Shown here one piece after another: positions 7,448 to 14,155 of a stretch of DNA of 22,890 nt. The stretch is taken from NCBI GenBank assembly GCA_035535035.1, contig DATLQW010000015.1:1-22890 (forward strand), read 5' to 3'. The stretch is from JASHVB01 sp035535035 (GTDB lineage Bacteria; Pseudomonadota; Alphaproteobacteria; Acetobacterales; Acetobacteraceae). How positions within the stretch are numbered: the first letter of the stretch is position 1; each line of letters begins with the position of its first letter. The notes beneath the pieces are model-generated. The model was not told the origin of the DNA. It saw only the letters and a program-made list of their open reading frames with translations, and made no database searches. Made by a program: the position numbers and the translations under genes.

Positions 7448-8557
7448 TCAGCCCGGCCCCACCACCAGCGTCGTGTCGTCCTGGGCGGCGATTGCGACAC
7501 CCCATCCGGCGCTTTCCCGCGCCAAGGTCGCGCGCAGCCACGCGGCTTCCGCCGCGGGGGCGCGGCGCAGGCGAAATCGCCTGGCCTGGAAGGGAACGAG
7601 CGTGAGCGCCGCCAGCGCGCCGCCGGCAGCATGGAGGCGAGCCAGGTACATCACCGAAAGGTCCGGACGGAACTGTTCATAGCCTGCGATGCCCTCGTAG
7701 TCGTTGATGAAATCGCCACAGCCGTAGAGGATCAGCTTGCCGTGGTAGAGTTCGATCCCCTTCGCGTGATGCGACGAATGCCCGTGCAGCAGATCGAAGC
7801 CGCCCTCCAGCAGGGCATGCGCGAAGCCGCGGTGCCGGGCGGGGACCTCCCAACCCCAGTTGCCGCCCCAATGCACCGAGGCCACCAGCAGATCGCCCGG
7901 CTGCCGGCCCGCGTCGGCCTCGGCGGCGATGCGCGCGGCCGTCGCTGCGGCCAGGTCGGGCAGCAGCGCAACGCCGGGCCGCGTCCCGGTCGCGGCCCAC
8001 GCCCGCGGCACGCCGCTGTCCTGGGCGGCGAAGGCATGGACCAGCACACGCCCGCCGCCGGGCAGCGGCAGGGCGGCCGGCGCCGCGGCCGCGGCGGCGT
8101 CGCGGCCCGCCCCCGCGATCCGGATGCCGGCCTGGCGCAGGGTCGCGAGCGTCTCCAGCAGTCCTGCCTCGCCCCAATCGAGCACGTGGTTGTTCGCCAG
8201 CCCGCAGCAGTCGATCTCCGCGGCAGCCAGGCACGGGACATTGGCAGGGCTCATCCGGTAGTTGATGCCCTTCGGCCAGGGGTCGTCGCTGACCGTGACG
8301 CTGGTTTCGAGATTGACGATCCGCAGGTCCGGCCGCGCCACACGCAGCGCCGCGAGCGCGTCGCCCCAGACGTAGTCGAACCCGGCGTGGCGTGGAATCG
8401 GCCCGTGCGCCGCCTCCGCCAGGCGGACATAGAGTTCGGCGGACCGAGCGTGGCTCTCGTGCAGCGTCGGGTCCCCCGGGTGCGGCAAGATCCGGTCGAT
8501 CCCGCGCCCCAGCATCACGTCCCCGCCCAGGAACAGGGTGACGACGCGCGCCGTCAC
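7448..8557 (-). CDS. CapA-family (poly-gamma-glutamate synthesis type) metallophosphatase-fold protein
   Basis: 369 residues. Family motifs run in order: GGDVMLGRGID (11-21), VNLETSVT, LANNHVLDWGEAGLLET, VASVHWGGNWGWE, LLHGHSSHHAKGIELY and LILYGCGDFINDYEG. Asp, Asn and His in these motifs form the predicted metal site of the calcineurin-like fold. Classical CapA is membrane-anchored and linked to capsule polyglutamate; this protein shows no signal peptide or membrane helix, so a cytoplasmic role is likely and the capsule name should not be taken literally. The start is GTG (8555-8557), overlapping the BON-gene stop as GTGA, so the two are translationally coupled under the box at 9338. M. tuberculosis has a CapA-like DosR-regulon protein (Rv0574c). 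Confidence 0.85.
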   Translation of the reverse strand: MTARVVTLFLGGDVMLGRGIDRILPHPGDPTLHESHARSAELYVRLAEAAHGPIPRHAGFDYVWGDALAALRVARPDLRIVNLETSVTVSDDPWPKGINYRMSPANVPCLAAAEIDCCGLANNHVLDWGEAGLLETLATLRQAGIRIAGAGRDAAAAAAPAALPLPGGGRVLVHAFAAQDSGVPRAWAATGTRPGVALLPDLAAATAARIAAEADAGRQPGDLLVASVHWGGNWGWEVPARHRGFAHALLEGGFDLLHGHSSHHAKGIELYHGKLILYGCGDFINDYEGIAGYEQFRPDLSVMYLARLHAAGGALAALTLVPFQARRFRLRRAPAAEAAWLRATLARESAGWGVAIAAQDDTTLVVGPG

Positions 8558-9276
8558 ATCCGTACGTCGAGCCGATTGACCACGCGGTCGATTCCGAACA
8601 CGTACCAGGCGTCGTCCTCGGCGAGCTTGCGTTCGGCCTCGCGCGGCACGGTGCCGTCCAGATAGACCACGCCCCCGCGGGTGTTCACCACGATGCTTTC
8701 GGCGTCAACGAACGGGTCCTTCTCCAGAACCTGGCGCACCGCGTCGGTGACCGCGGCCTCGCTGTCGGCCTCCGGCGGGACAACGCCGATGCCGTTGATC
8801 ACGTCGCGCGATCCCGGCACCCACCAGGCGATCACGCCGGCGAGCCGTTTCAGGCCGAGGCCCAGGACCTCCCCATCCAGGGTGACGATTCCGTCCTCCA
8901 CGAATACATCGATCGTGCCGGACGGCTCTGCCGGCGCGCGGGCGATTTCGATCGTGCCTTTTACCCACACACGCACGCCGCATCGGGTCAGCGCCGGGTC
9001 CTCGAGCAGCCCGTCGCGCACCGCGTCGCGGAGTGCGCCGTCGCCCATCAGCGTGGCGGGACGCACGTGCAGGCGATCGGTGATGGTGACCACCCCCGGC
9101 ACGCGCGCCGCGGCTTCGAGCGCCAGCTTCTTGCCGGCGACGTGATCCACCTCGCCTGAGATCGTCAGGTCGCCCTCGGCGAAGCCGAGGTGCAGCGGGC
9201 CGGCGGTAGGGCGCACGCGCGGCTCGCTGTGCAGCGCGCTGCGGACCTGGTCCAGGATCTCCCGTTCCTCGGGCAT
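8554..9276 (-). CDS. Triple BON-domain protein
   Basis: 240 residues with three BON repeats, at about 5-72 (LTISGEVDHVAGKKLALEAA), 78-165 (IVTLDGEVLGLGLKRLAGVI) and 172-238 (VVYLDGTVPREAERKLAE). Each has the hydrophobic-Gly-x-Val pattern after a central strand. BON domains bind phospholipid or other surfaces in stress proteins such as OsmY. This one has no signal peptide or lipobox, so it is predicted to be cytoplasmic. The ATG at 9274-9276 follows AAGGGG on the minus strand about ten bases upstream; the long upstream frame to 9705 lacks any homology. It is the first gene of an operon with the CapA-like gene, 62 bases from an FNR-type box with a good -10. Confidence 0.85.
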   Translation of the reverse strand: MPEEREILDQVRSALHSEPRVRPTAGPLHLGFAEGDLTISGEVDHVAGKKLALEAAARVPGVVTITDRLHVRPATLMGDGALRDAVRDGLLEDPALTRCGVRVWVKGTIEIARAPAEPSGTIDVFVEDGIVTLDGEVLGLGLKRLAGVIAWWVPGSRDVINGIGVVPPEADSEAAVTDAVRQVLEKDPFVDAESIVVNTRGGVVYLDGTVPREAERKLAEDDAWYVFGIDRVVNRLDVRM

Positions 9277-9337
9277 GGACGTGCGACCCCTTGGGTTCCA
9301 CTGCCGGCGTGGATAGCGCCTTTGGCGTGGCCGCGTC

Positions 9338-9351
9338 TTGACATGGATCAA
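9338..9351. promoter_or_regulatory. FNR/FixK-type box upstream of the BON-CapA operon
   Basis: TTGACATGGATCAA (one mismatch to TTGAT-N4-ATCAA) lies 62 bases before the BON ATG on the minus strand. TATCCA (9315-9310, minus) is a -10-like hexamer at the spacing expected for a start near 9303 with the box at -41.5. The same GGCGCTATCC string occurs at the gap promoter. Confidence 0.8.
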
Positions 9352-9788
9352 TTGGCCGGAAGGCGAAGGCGTTCGGAATCCGCCTGAATTTTGATCAGGC
9401 GGCTGCTGGCACGCCACGTCCGCGCGCATGCCGCAGCGGCAGGATAGCCGTGCCTGGAAAACATTGTTTTGGGCAGGGTCTACAAGATACTCGTCCGCCA
9501 CGACGTGAAGCCGCACAGAACAGCGCGACGAGGCGTTTTGGTTCGCGTGTCCTCGGCGATTGCGCTGCACCAACAGCCGCCGCAGGGTCTCACGTCCGGA
9601 GAACGGGGCCGTTCTGGACCGGATGGCCGCCGGTCGGACGGTCGTGTCCCCTCCCTCGGCATTTCGGGGTATCGCGGCGGCGACGGCAGCGACCACACGC
9701 CGCACGACGATCCTTCACGAAACTCCGGTTGCCAGCTACCGTTGCCATCCATTGGCGATGACCCGACCGGCTTTCCAAGGAAGACACG
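9352..9788. other. 437-base stretch without a recognisable gene
   Basis: Open frames exist on both strands but none has a recognisable motif or family resemblance, and none shows the strong G/C third-position bias of neighbouring genes. The stretch must hold the cytochrome c promoter, but I see no convincing -35/-10 pair and no FNR-type dyad (only a half site TTGATCAGG near 9391). It could be decayed coding sequence. Confidence 0.5.
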
Positions 9789-10148
9789 ATGAAACATCTC
9801 CGGGCATGGCGAGAACCGACAGCGCGGACACTGCTGTGCGTGGCTGCGCTCGTCGCGGCCGGATCTCTTGCCAGGCCCGCCGAGGCTCAGTCATCGCCGG
9901 GAAGGGTGGCAGCGGGGCATCGGCTCGCTGAGACGTTCTGCGCTCAGTGTCACGTCATCATACGAGGCGGGCCGGCGGGTTGGACCGATGCACCGTCCTT
10001 TCCCGCCGTTGCCGATCGACCGGATATAACATCCGCATGGTTGCAGCGCTTCATCCAGAAGCCCCACGTGGACATGTTAAGTCTACCCCGGAACCAGTCG
10101 GCTGCTGCCGACCTTGCCGCCTATATCCTGAGCCTGAGGCAGCGGTAG
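9789..10148 (+). CDS. Small periplasmic c-type cytochrome
   Basis: 119 residues. An N-terminal signal peptide (basic start, hydrophobic LLCVAALVAAGSLA, cleavage after AEA near residue 33) is followed by one class I cytochrome c domain of about 85 residues. Haem is attached by CAQCH (Cys51, Cys54, His55), and Met96 in KPHVDMLSLP is the likely sixth ligand. It would carry electrons in the periplasm; its partners are unknown. ATG at 9789 follows AAGGAAG. Codon use is unlike the neighbours: ATA twice, and TTA-AGT-CTA at the Met96 loop, all rare in such GC-rich genes. With the gene-poor flanks on both sides this suggests a later arrival. It is a lone gene with no obvious operon. Confidence 0.88.
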   Translation: MKHLRAWREPTARTLLCVAALVAAGSLARPAEAQSSPGRVAAGHRLAETFCAQCHVIIRGGPAGWTDAPSFPAVADRPDITSAWLQRFIQKPHVDMLSLPRNQSAAADLAAYILSLRQR

Positions 10149-10277
10149 TCTCGTTCCGTACTCATCCGGCGAGGCGGCAGCGAGACGGCAAACGGGGAAG
10201 ACCGGCGGCGAGAGGGCCGCATCGCAGGTGGCGCCTGCACCCGAAGCAGGACGTAACGATCGGCCATGGCCACGCTT

Positions 10278-11186
10278 TCAGCCGCTCACGGCGATCACCC
10301 CGATGGCCACGAGGATGGCCGCGCCGGCCTTCCGGACCAGGTTTGCCGGCGACAGGTCTTCGCTCCCGAGCACCGGACGGACGAATGACAGGGCGACGCC
10401 GAACAGGAAGACGAACAGCGGTCCGGTGCCGCCCACCGCCTGAATTAGACTGAGCGGGGCGAGCAGCAGCGCATAGCGCTGTGCCAGGCTGCCGGCAAGG
10501 TTGATGGCTTCGTTCATGGCATTCACCGTGATCACCACGCCAGTGTTGCCGCCGAGTATCACCCGCAACCGATGCCGATTCGCCGCCCGCGCAAGCAACC
10601 CCAGGCCGAAGATGACCTGGCCGACACCGGTCCAGGCCATCGTCGCCCAGAATTCGTTCTCGATCGCAAACAGCTTGAAGACCGCCGTGCTGAGGCCGAG
10701 CATGAACGCCGACGCCAGCATCAATCCTGCAAGGCGGAGCTTGAATCGCTCGCCCGACGCGGCCCCGCCCAGTGACAGCAGCACGGTGCCCGCCATGATC
10801 GCCGCACCGCCGGCAATCTGCCTGGGCGAGAGGGTCTCACCGAGCAGGAGGTAGCCCAGCGCGTAGCCGAACAACGGGGCGGTCTGGAACCAGGGCACAA
10901 CCGAGGATGCGGTCTCCGTCTGCAACGCATCGAGATAGAGCAGCAGCGCCTCCATGGAGAGCACGCCCGCCCCCACGATCAGCACGATGTTGCGCAGCGG
11001 CAGGGTGAACGAGCCAGGCTGCAGCAGCCACACCACCGGGGCGACCACCAGACCGGTCGCCGCAGTGAACACGAGCAGCACGGCGACGCTGCCGCGGTGG
11101 AAGTAGCGATCGACGAGATACTTGTCGATGTGGGTCGAGGCCGCCCACAACACCGGCGCCGCAAAGGCAAAAATCAGCCAGGACAT
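10278..11186 (-). CDS. EamA/DMT-family membrane transporter
   Basis: 302 residues with about ten hydrophobic helices in two five-helix halves, the EamA/drug-metabolite transporter fold. Typical features are the LLGETLSPRQIAGGAAIMAG stretch ending the first half and the GVALSFVRPVLG...AGAAILVAIGVIAV end of the second. The inner membrane is the expected location; the substrate cannot be read from sequence. The ATG at 11184-11186 starts directly at the first helix (MSWLIFAFAAPVLWAAS); the frame extends to 11321 but that part is hydrophilic and unrelated. It is divergent from the nitroreductase gene, and the FNR-type box at 11321 lies 135 bases upstream, with a -10-like TACAGG at the right spacing (11298-11293), so co-regulation is possible. 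Confidence 0.82.
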   Translation of the reverse strand: MSWLIFAFAAPVLWAASTHIDKYLVDRYFHRGSVAVLLVFTAATGLVVAPVVWLLQPGSFTLPLRNIVLIVGAGVLSMEALLLYLDALQTETASSVVPWFQTAPLFGYALGYLLLGETLSPRQIAGGAAIMAGTVLLSLGGAASGERFKLRLAGLMLASAFMLGLSTAVFKLFAIENEFWATMAWTGVGQVIFGLGLLARAANRHRLRVILGGNTGVVITVNAMNEAINLAGSLAQRYALLLAPLSLIQAVGGTGPLFVFLFGVALSFVRPVLGSEDLSPANLVRKAGAAILVAIGVIAVSG

Positions 11187-11320
11187 ACCGTGCGCCCGTC
11201 CGCCCTGGTCGGTCGTGGCGCAAGCCGGGAAACCTGGCCGTTCATTCCCCTCCCCTCCGCGTCTCGGCCGGCCCACATCGCTGATCCGCTCTCCTGTAGA
11301 ATTGCCGCCCGGCAGTCTCA

Positions 11321-11334
11321 TTGATCCAGATCAG
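11321..11334. promoter_or_regulatory. FNR/FixK-type box in divergent gap
   Basis: TTGATCCAGATCAG matches TTGAT-N4-ATCAA with one mismatch at the last base. Centre 11327.5 predicts a plus start near 11369 with TACAGT at 11356-11361 as -10, serving the nitroreductase. A minus start near 11286 with TACAGG (11298-11293) could serve the transporter. The plus direction has the better hexamer. Confidence 0.75.
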
Positions 11335-11432
11335 TGCGCCCGCCGCTTGTCATCGTACAGTTTCAGCATCGTGCCAGCGGAATCGGCGCGGACAGTTTTC
11401 GGCACGAACCGCAGATGACAGGGGACCCGACA

Positions 11433-12086
11433 ATGCCTCAGGCCACACAACGCGGCGCCGCCTCCGACACACCCGTCGCGGCGTCTCCCGGCGCCGTACG
11501 GGAAGCCTTGTCCCCGATCGAGCTGCCGGCGCCGCGGTCCGACTTCGGCGTTTCGCTGTCGGAAGCATTACGGGCACGACGGTCAATGCGCGAGCTCGAT
11601 CCGTCCCGTAGCCTGCCGCCGCTCGTTCTTTCCGAGCTGCTCTGGTGCGCCTATGGCGTCAACCGGCCCGCAACGGGCGACCGTACCGCCCCATCCTGGC
11701 GGCATGCGCTCGAGACCGAGATCTTCGCGGCACTGCCGGCGGGCGTCTGGCGCTATGATCCGGTAGCACACCGACTGATCCCCCATCTTGCGGGCGACAT
11801 TCGTGCCGAGACCGGTGTACAGGACTTCGTGGGCAGCGCCCCCCTCGACCTCATCTACGTGAGCAATGCCGAGCATCTCAGCGAGCTGACGCCGCAGGAG
11901 CGCTATCGTGTGGCAAGCGCGGATACGGGCTTCATCGGCCAGAATGTGTATCTCTATTGCGCGGCGGCGGGCCTGGCCACGGTCTTCCGCGGCTCGCTCG
12001 ATACGACCCGCCTTGCCCGCGTCCTCGGGCTTGGACGATCCCAGTTCGTGACGTTCGCCCAATCGGTCGGCTACCCGAAGGGGTGA
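11433..12086 (+). CDS. Small nitroreductase-family (SagB/ThcOx-like) flavoprotein
   Basis: 217 residues. FMN-dependent nitroreductase fold: SLSEALRARRSMRELDP (41-57) with the phosphate-contacting Arg cluster, LSELLWCAYGVNRP (66-79), then APLDLIYVSNAEHL and DTGFIGQNVYLYCAAAGLATVFRG (164-187), the usual dimer/FMN helix, ending FAQSVGYPKG. These enzymes oxidise NAD(P)H; the physiological acceptor is unknown. The start is chosen at ATG 11433 because AGGGGA (11419-11424) lies at good spacing; ATGs at 11334 and 11415 are in frame, but the first overlaps the FNR-type box itself. The gene stands alone and is divergent from the transporter. Nitroreductases are also prominent in the mycobacterial DosR regulon. 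Confidence 0.85.
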   Translation: MPQATQRGAASDTPVAASPGAVREALSPIELPAPRSDFGVSLSEALRARRSMRELDPSRSLPPLVLSELLWCAYGVNRPATGDRTAPSWRHALETEIFAALPAGVWRYDPVAHRLIPHLAGDIRAETGVQDFVGSAPLDLIYVSNAEHLSELTPQERYRVASADTGFIGQNVYLYCAAAGLATVFRGSLDTTRLARVLGLGRSQFVTFAQSVGYPKG

Positions 12087-12182
12087 GCCGACGTCGGGAC
12101 CACGGTGGTCCGGCGTTGTGGTGCGACCGCGGCCGACAGGCGCCCATGCGGGCAGAGGGCCGCCGTATGCCTCTTGCCCCCC

Positions 12183-12200
12183 TTGTACACATGTGTACAA
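12183..12200. promoter_or_regulatory. Perfect 18-bp palindrome, probable operator of the GntR/FCD regulator
   Basis: TTGTACACATGTGTACAA is a perfect palindrome with no spacer, 24 bases before the regulator ATG. It fits the general GntR/FadR-type operator pattern (a GT...AC core), and its position between promoter and start suggests autoregulation and control of the whole hexuronate operon. No second copy was seen in the window. Confidence 0.78.
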
Positions 12201-12224
12201 TGGGCGGAAGGAGAGGAACACGCC

Positions 12225-12959
12225 ATGCGGTCGACCACCGCCACGCCCATCGATCGCTTCGAGCCGGCCCGGGCCAAGGCCAACCGCCTGTACGGCCGCC
12301 TGCATGAGGATATCCTCACCGGCCGTATCCGCCCCGGCGAGGCGCTGTCGGAGAACCTGCTCGCCGAGCAGCACGGCATCAGCCGCACCCCCGTGCGCGA
12401 AGTCTTCCAGCGGCTGATCAACGACGGCCTGCTCCGCGTCGTGCCGCAAATCGGCAGCTTCGTCGCCCCGATCAATCTCGTTGCCGTCGCCGACAGCCAG
12501 TTCATCCGTGAAGCACTGGAATGCCAGGCCGTACGCCGCGCCGCCGACGCGGTGACCGACGCGCAGGTCCAGGCCCTGCAAGGGCAGATCGCGGCCCAGC
12601 GCCAGCGCACCGAGGCCGGCGACCAGCACGGCTTCTTCGCGCTCGACGAGGCGATGCACCGCGCCATCCTGGCGATCGCCGGTCACGCCACCGTCTGGCA
12701 GGTCATCGCATCGGTGAAGGCCCAGCTCGACCGGGTGCGTCACCTGTCGCTCGAAGATGCCGACTGGCTGGCGATGATCTTCCGCCAGCACCAGGACATC
12801 GTCGACCGCATCGCCGCGCGTGACGGCGACGGCGCCGCCCAGGCGATGCAGCACCACCTGCGCACGGTCTTCGCCGCGGTCGAGCGCATTGCCGCCGCGC
12901 ATGCCGCGTTTTTCGAATCCCCACGCGAGCCGCTGCCGCGGCGGCAGGAGAGCCCCTGA
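12225..12959 (+). CDS. GntR-family (FCD domain) transcriptional regulator of the hexuronate operon
   Basis: 244 residues. The N-terminal winged helix (about 20-85) has the family signature LSENLLAEQHGISRTPVREVFQRLINDGLL (41-70). The C-terminal all-helical FCD ligand-binding domain carries the metal-site pattern: Asp141 and His145 (DEAMHR), His189 (RQHQDIV) and His210/211 (MQHHL). Its genetic partner suggests it senses fructuronate, mannonate or a related acid, as UxuR/ExuR-type repressors do; this is inference. ATG at 12225 follows AAGGAGAGG, and a perfect palindrome lies just upstream. Its stop overlaps the uxuA start by one base (TGATG), so the regulator is the first gene of the operon it probably controls. 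Confidence 0.9.
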   Translation: MRSTTATPIDRFEPARAKANRLYGRLHEDILTGRIRPGEALSENLLAEQHGISRTPVREVFQRLINDGLLRVVPQIGSFVAPINLVAVADSQFIREALECQAVRRAADAVTDAQVQALQGQIAAQRQRTEAGDQHGFFALDEAMHRAILAIAGHATVWQVIASVKAQLDRVRHLSLEDADWLAMIFRQHQDIVDRIAARDGDGAAQAMQHHLRTVFAAVERIAAAHAAFFESPREPLPRRQESP

Positions 12960-14155
12960 TGGAACAGACCTGGCGCTGGTTCGGCCCCGACGATCCGGTA
13001 CGCCTGCCCGAGATCCGCCAGGCCGGCGCCAGCGGAATCGTCACGGCGCTGCATCACATCCCCTACGGCGTGGTGTGGAGCCAGGACGAGATCGCCCGGC
13101 GCAAGGCCATGATCGAAGCCGATCCTGCTCTCGGCCTGCGCTGGAGTGTGGTCGAAAGCCTCCCGGTCGCGGAGGCGATCAAGCTGGGCGAAGGCGACCT
13201 CGGCCCTCTGTTCGACACTTACCGGCAGTCCCTGCGCAACCTCGCCGCGCTCGGCGTCACCACGGTCTGCTACAATTTCATGCCGGTACTGGATTGGACC
13301 CGCACCCGGCTCGCGGTTCCCCTGCCGGGCGGGGGCACGGCGCTGCGCTTCGAAGCCGCCGAATACGTGGCGTTCGACTGCTTCATCCTGGGCCGCCCCG
13401 GCGCCGAGGCCGATCATCCGCCGGCGCTTCTGGCGCGCGCCCGCGCCTGGTTCGACGGCGCTTCCGAAAGCGACAAGGACCGCCTGCTCGCCAACATCAT
13501 GGCCGGCCTGCCGGGCGCCTACGACCGCTACGACGTGCCCGGCCTGCGCCGCGTGCTCGACCGCTACAAAGACACGACCCGCGACGGGCTGCGCGAGAAC
13601 CTGGCGCGGTTCCTGCGCGAAGTCGTTCCCACCGCCGCGGAAGCCGGCATCCGTCTCGCCATCCACCCCGACGACCCGCCGCGTCCACTGTTCGGCCTGC
13701 CGCGGATCGTGTCCGACGCCGCCGATCTCGCGTTCATCACGGAGGCGGTGGACAGTCCCGCCAACGGCCTCACCCTCTGCACCGGCTCGCTCGGCGCCGG
13801 GGCGGCGAACGACCTGCCGGCGATCGCCACCCGCTTTGCCGACCGGATCCATTTCGTCCATCTGCGCAACGTCGCCAAGGAGCCGGACGGCTCCTTCGTC
13901 GAAGCCGACCATCTGGACGGCGATGTCGACATGGTCGCCGTCGTCGCCGCCATGCTGCGCGAACAGGCGCGCCGGCGCGATGCCGGCGCGGCCGACTGGC
14001 GCCTGCCGTTCCGTCCCGACCACGGGCACGAGTTGCTGGACGATGCGCGCCGCAAGACCCATCCCGGCTACCCGCTGATCGGGCGGCTGCGCGGCCTTGC
14101 CGAACTGCGCGGCGTCATGGTGGCGCTCGCTGCGGTGGAACACCTGCCGCTGTGA
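12959..14155 (+). CDS. uxuA: Mannonate dehydratase
   Basis: 398 residues, normal length. It dehydrates D-mannonate to 2-keto-3-deoxygluconate in the cytoplasm, the third step of glucuronate breakdown. The TIM-barrel metal-site residues are visible: His236 in AIHPDDPPRP, Cys274 in LTLCTGSLGAG, His301 in HFVHLRN and Asp354/His355 in FRPDHGH. The motif CYNFMPVLDWTRT (104-116) is characteristic of UxuA. It starts with ATG inside the regulator stop (one-base overlap), and its stop overlaps the reductase start by four bases, so the three are one transcript. No uronate isomerase or KDG kinase/aldolase is in the window; those steps must lie elsewhere. Confidence 0.95.
   Translation: MEQTWRWFGPDDPVRLPEIRQAGASGIVTALHHIPYGVVWSQDEIARRKAMIEADPALGLRWSVVESLPVAEAIKLGEGDLGPLFDTYRQSLRNLAALGVTTVCYNFMPVLDWTRTRLAVPLPGGGTALRFEAAEYVAFDCFILGRPGAEADHPPALLARARAWFDGASESDKDRLLANIMAGLPGAYDRYDVPGLRRVLDRYKDTTRDGLRENLARFLREVVPTAAEAGIRLAIHPDDPPRPLFGLPRIVSDAADLAFITEAVDSPANGLTLCTGSLGAGAANDLPAIATRFADRIHFVHLRNVAKEPDGSFVEADHLDGDVDMVAVVAAMLREQARRRDAGAADWRLPFRPDHGHELLDDARRKTHPGYPLIGRLRGLAELRGVMVALAAVEHLPL

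Noticed and set aside
5474..8665. A 1063-residue plus-strand open frame.
   Set aside because: It is antisense to polX, capA and BON, is rich in Arg/Gln/His as expected for the reverse of GC-rich genes, and has no family motif.
9388..9400. TTGATCAGGCGGC as a possible seventh FNR-type box near the cytochrome gene.
   Set aside because: Only the left half site is present; the right arm does not match, and it is 390 bases from the cytochrome ATG.
9277..9705. A 143-residue N-terminal extension of the BON protein.
   Set aside because: It crosses the FNR-type box and the -10 element, shows no family resemblance, and a good ribosome-binding site precedes ATG 9276.
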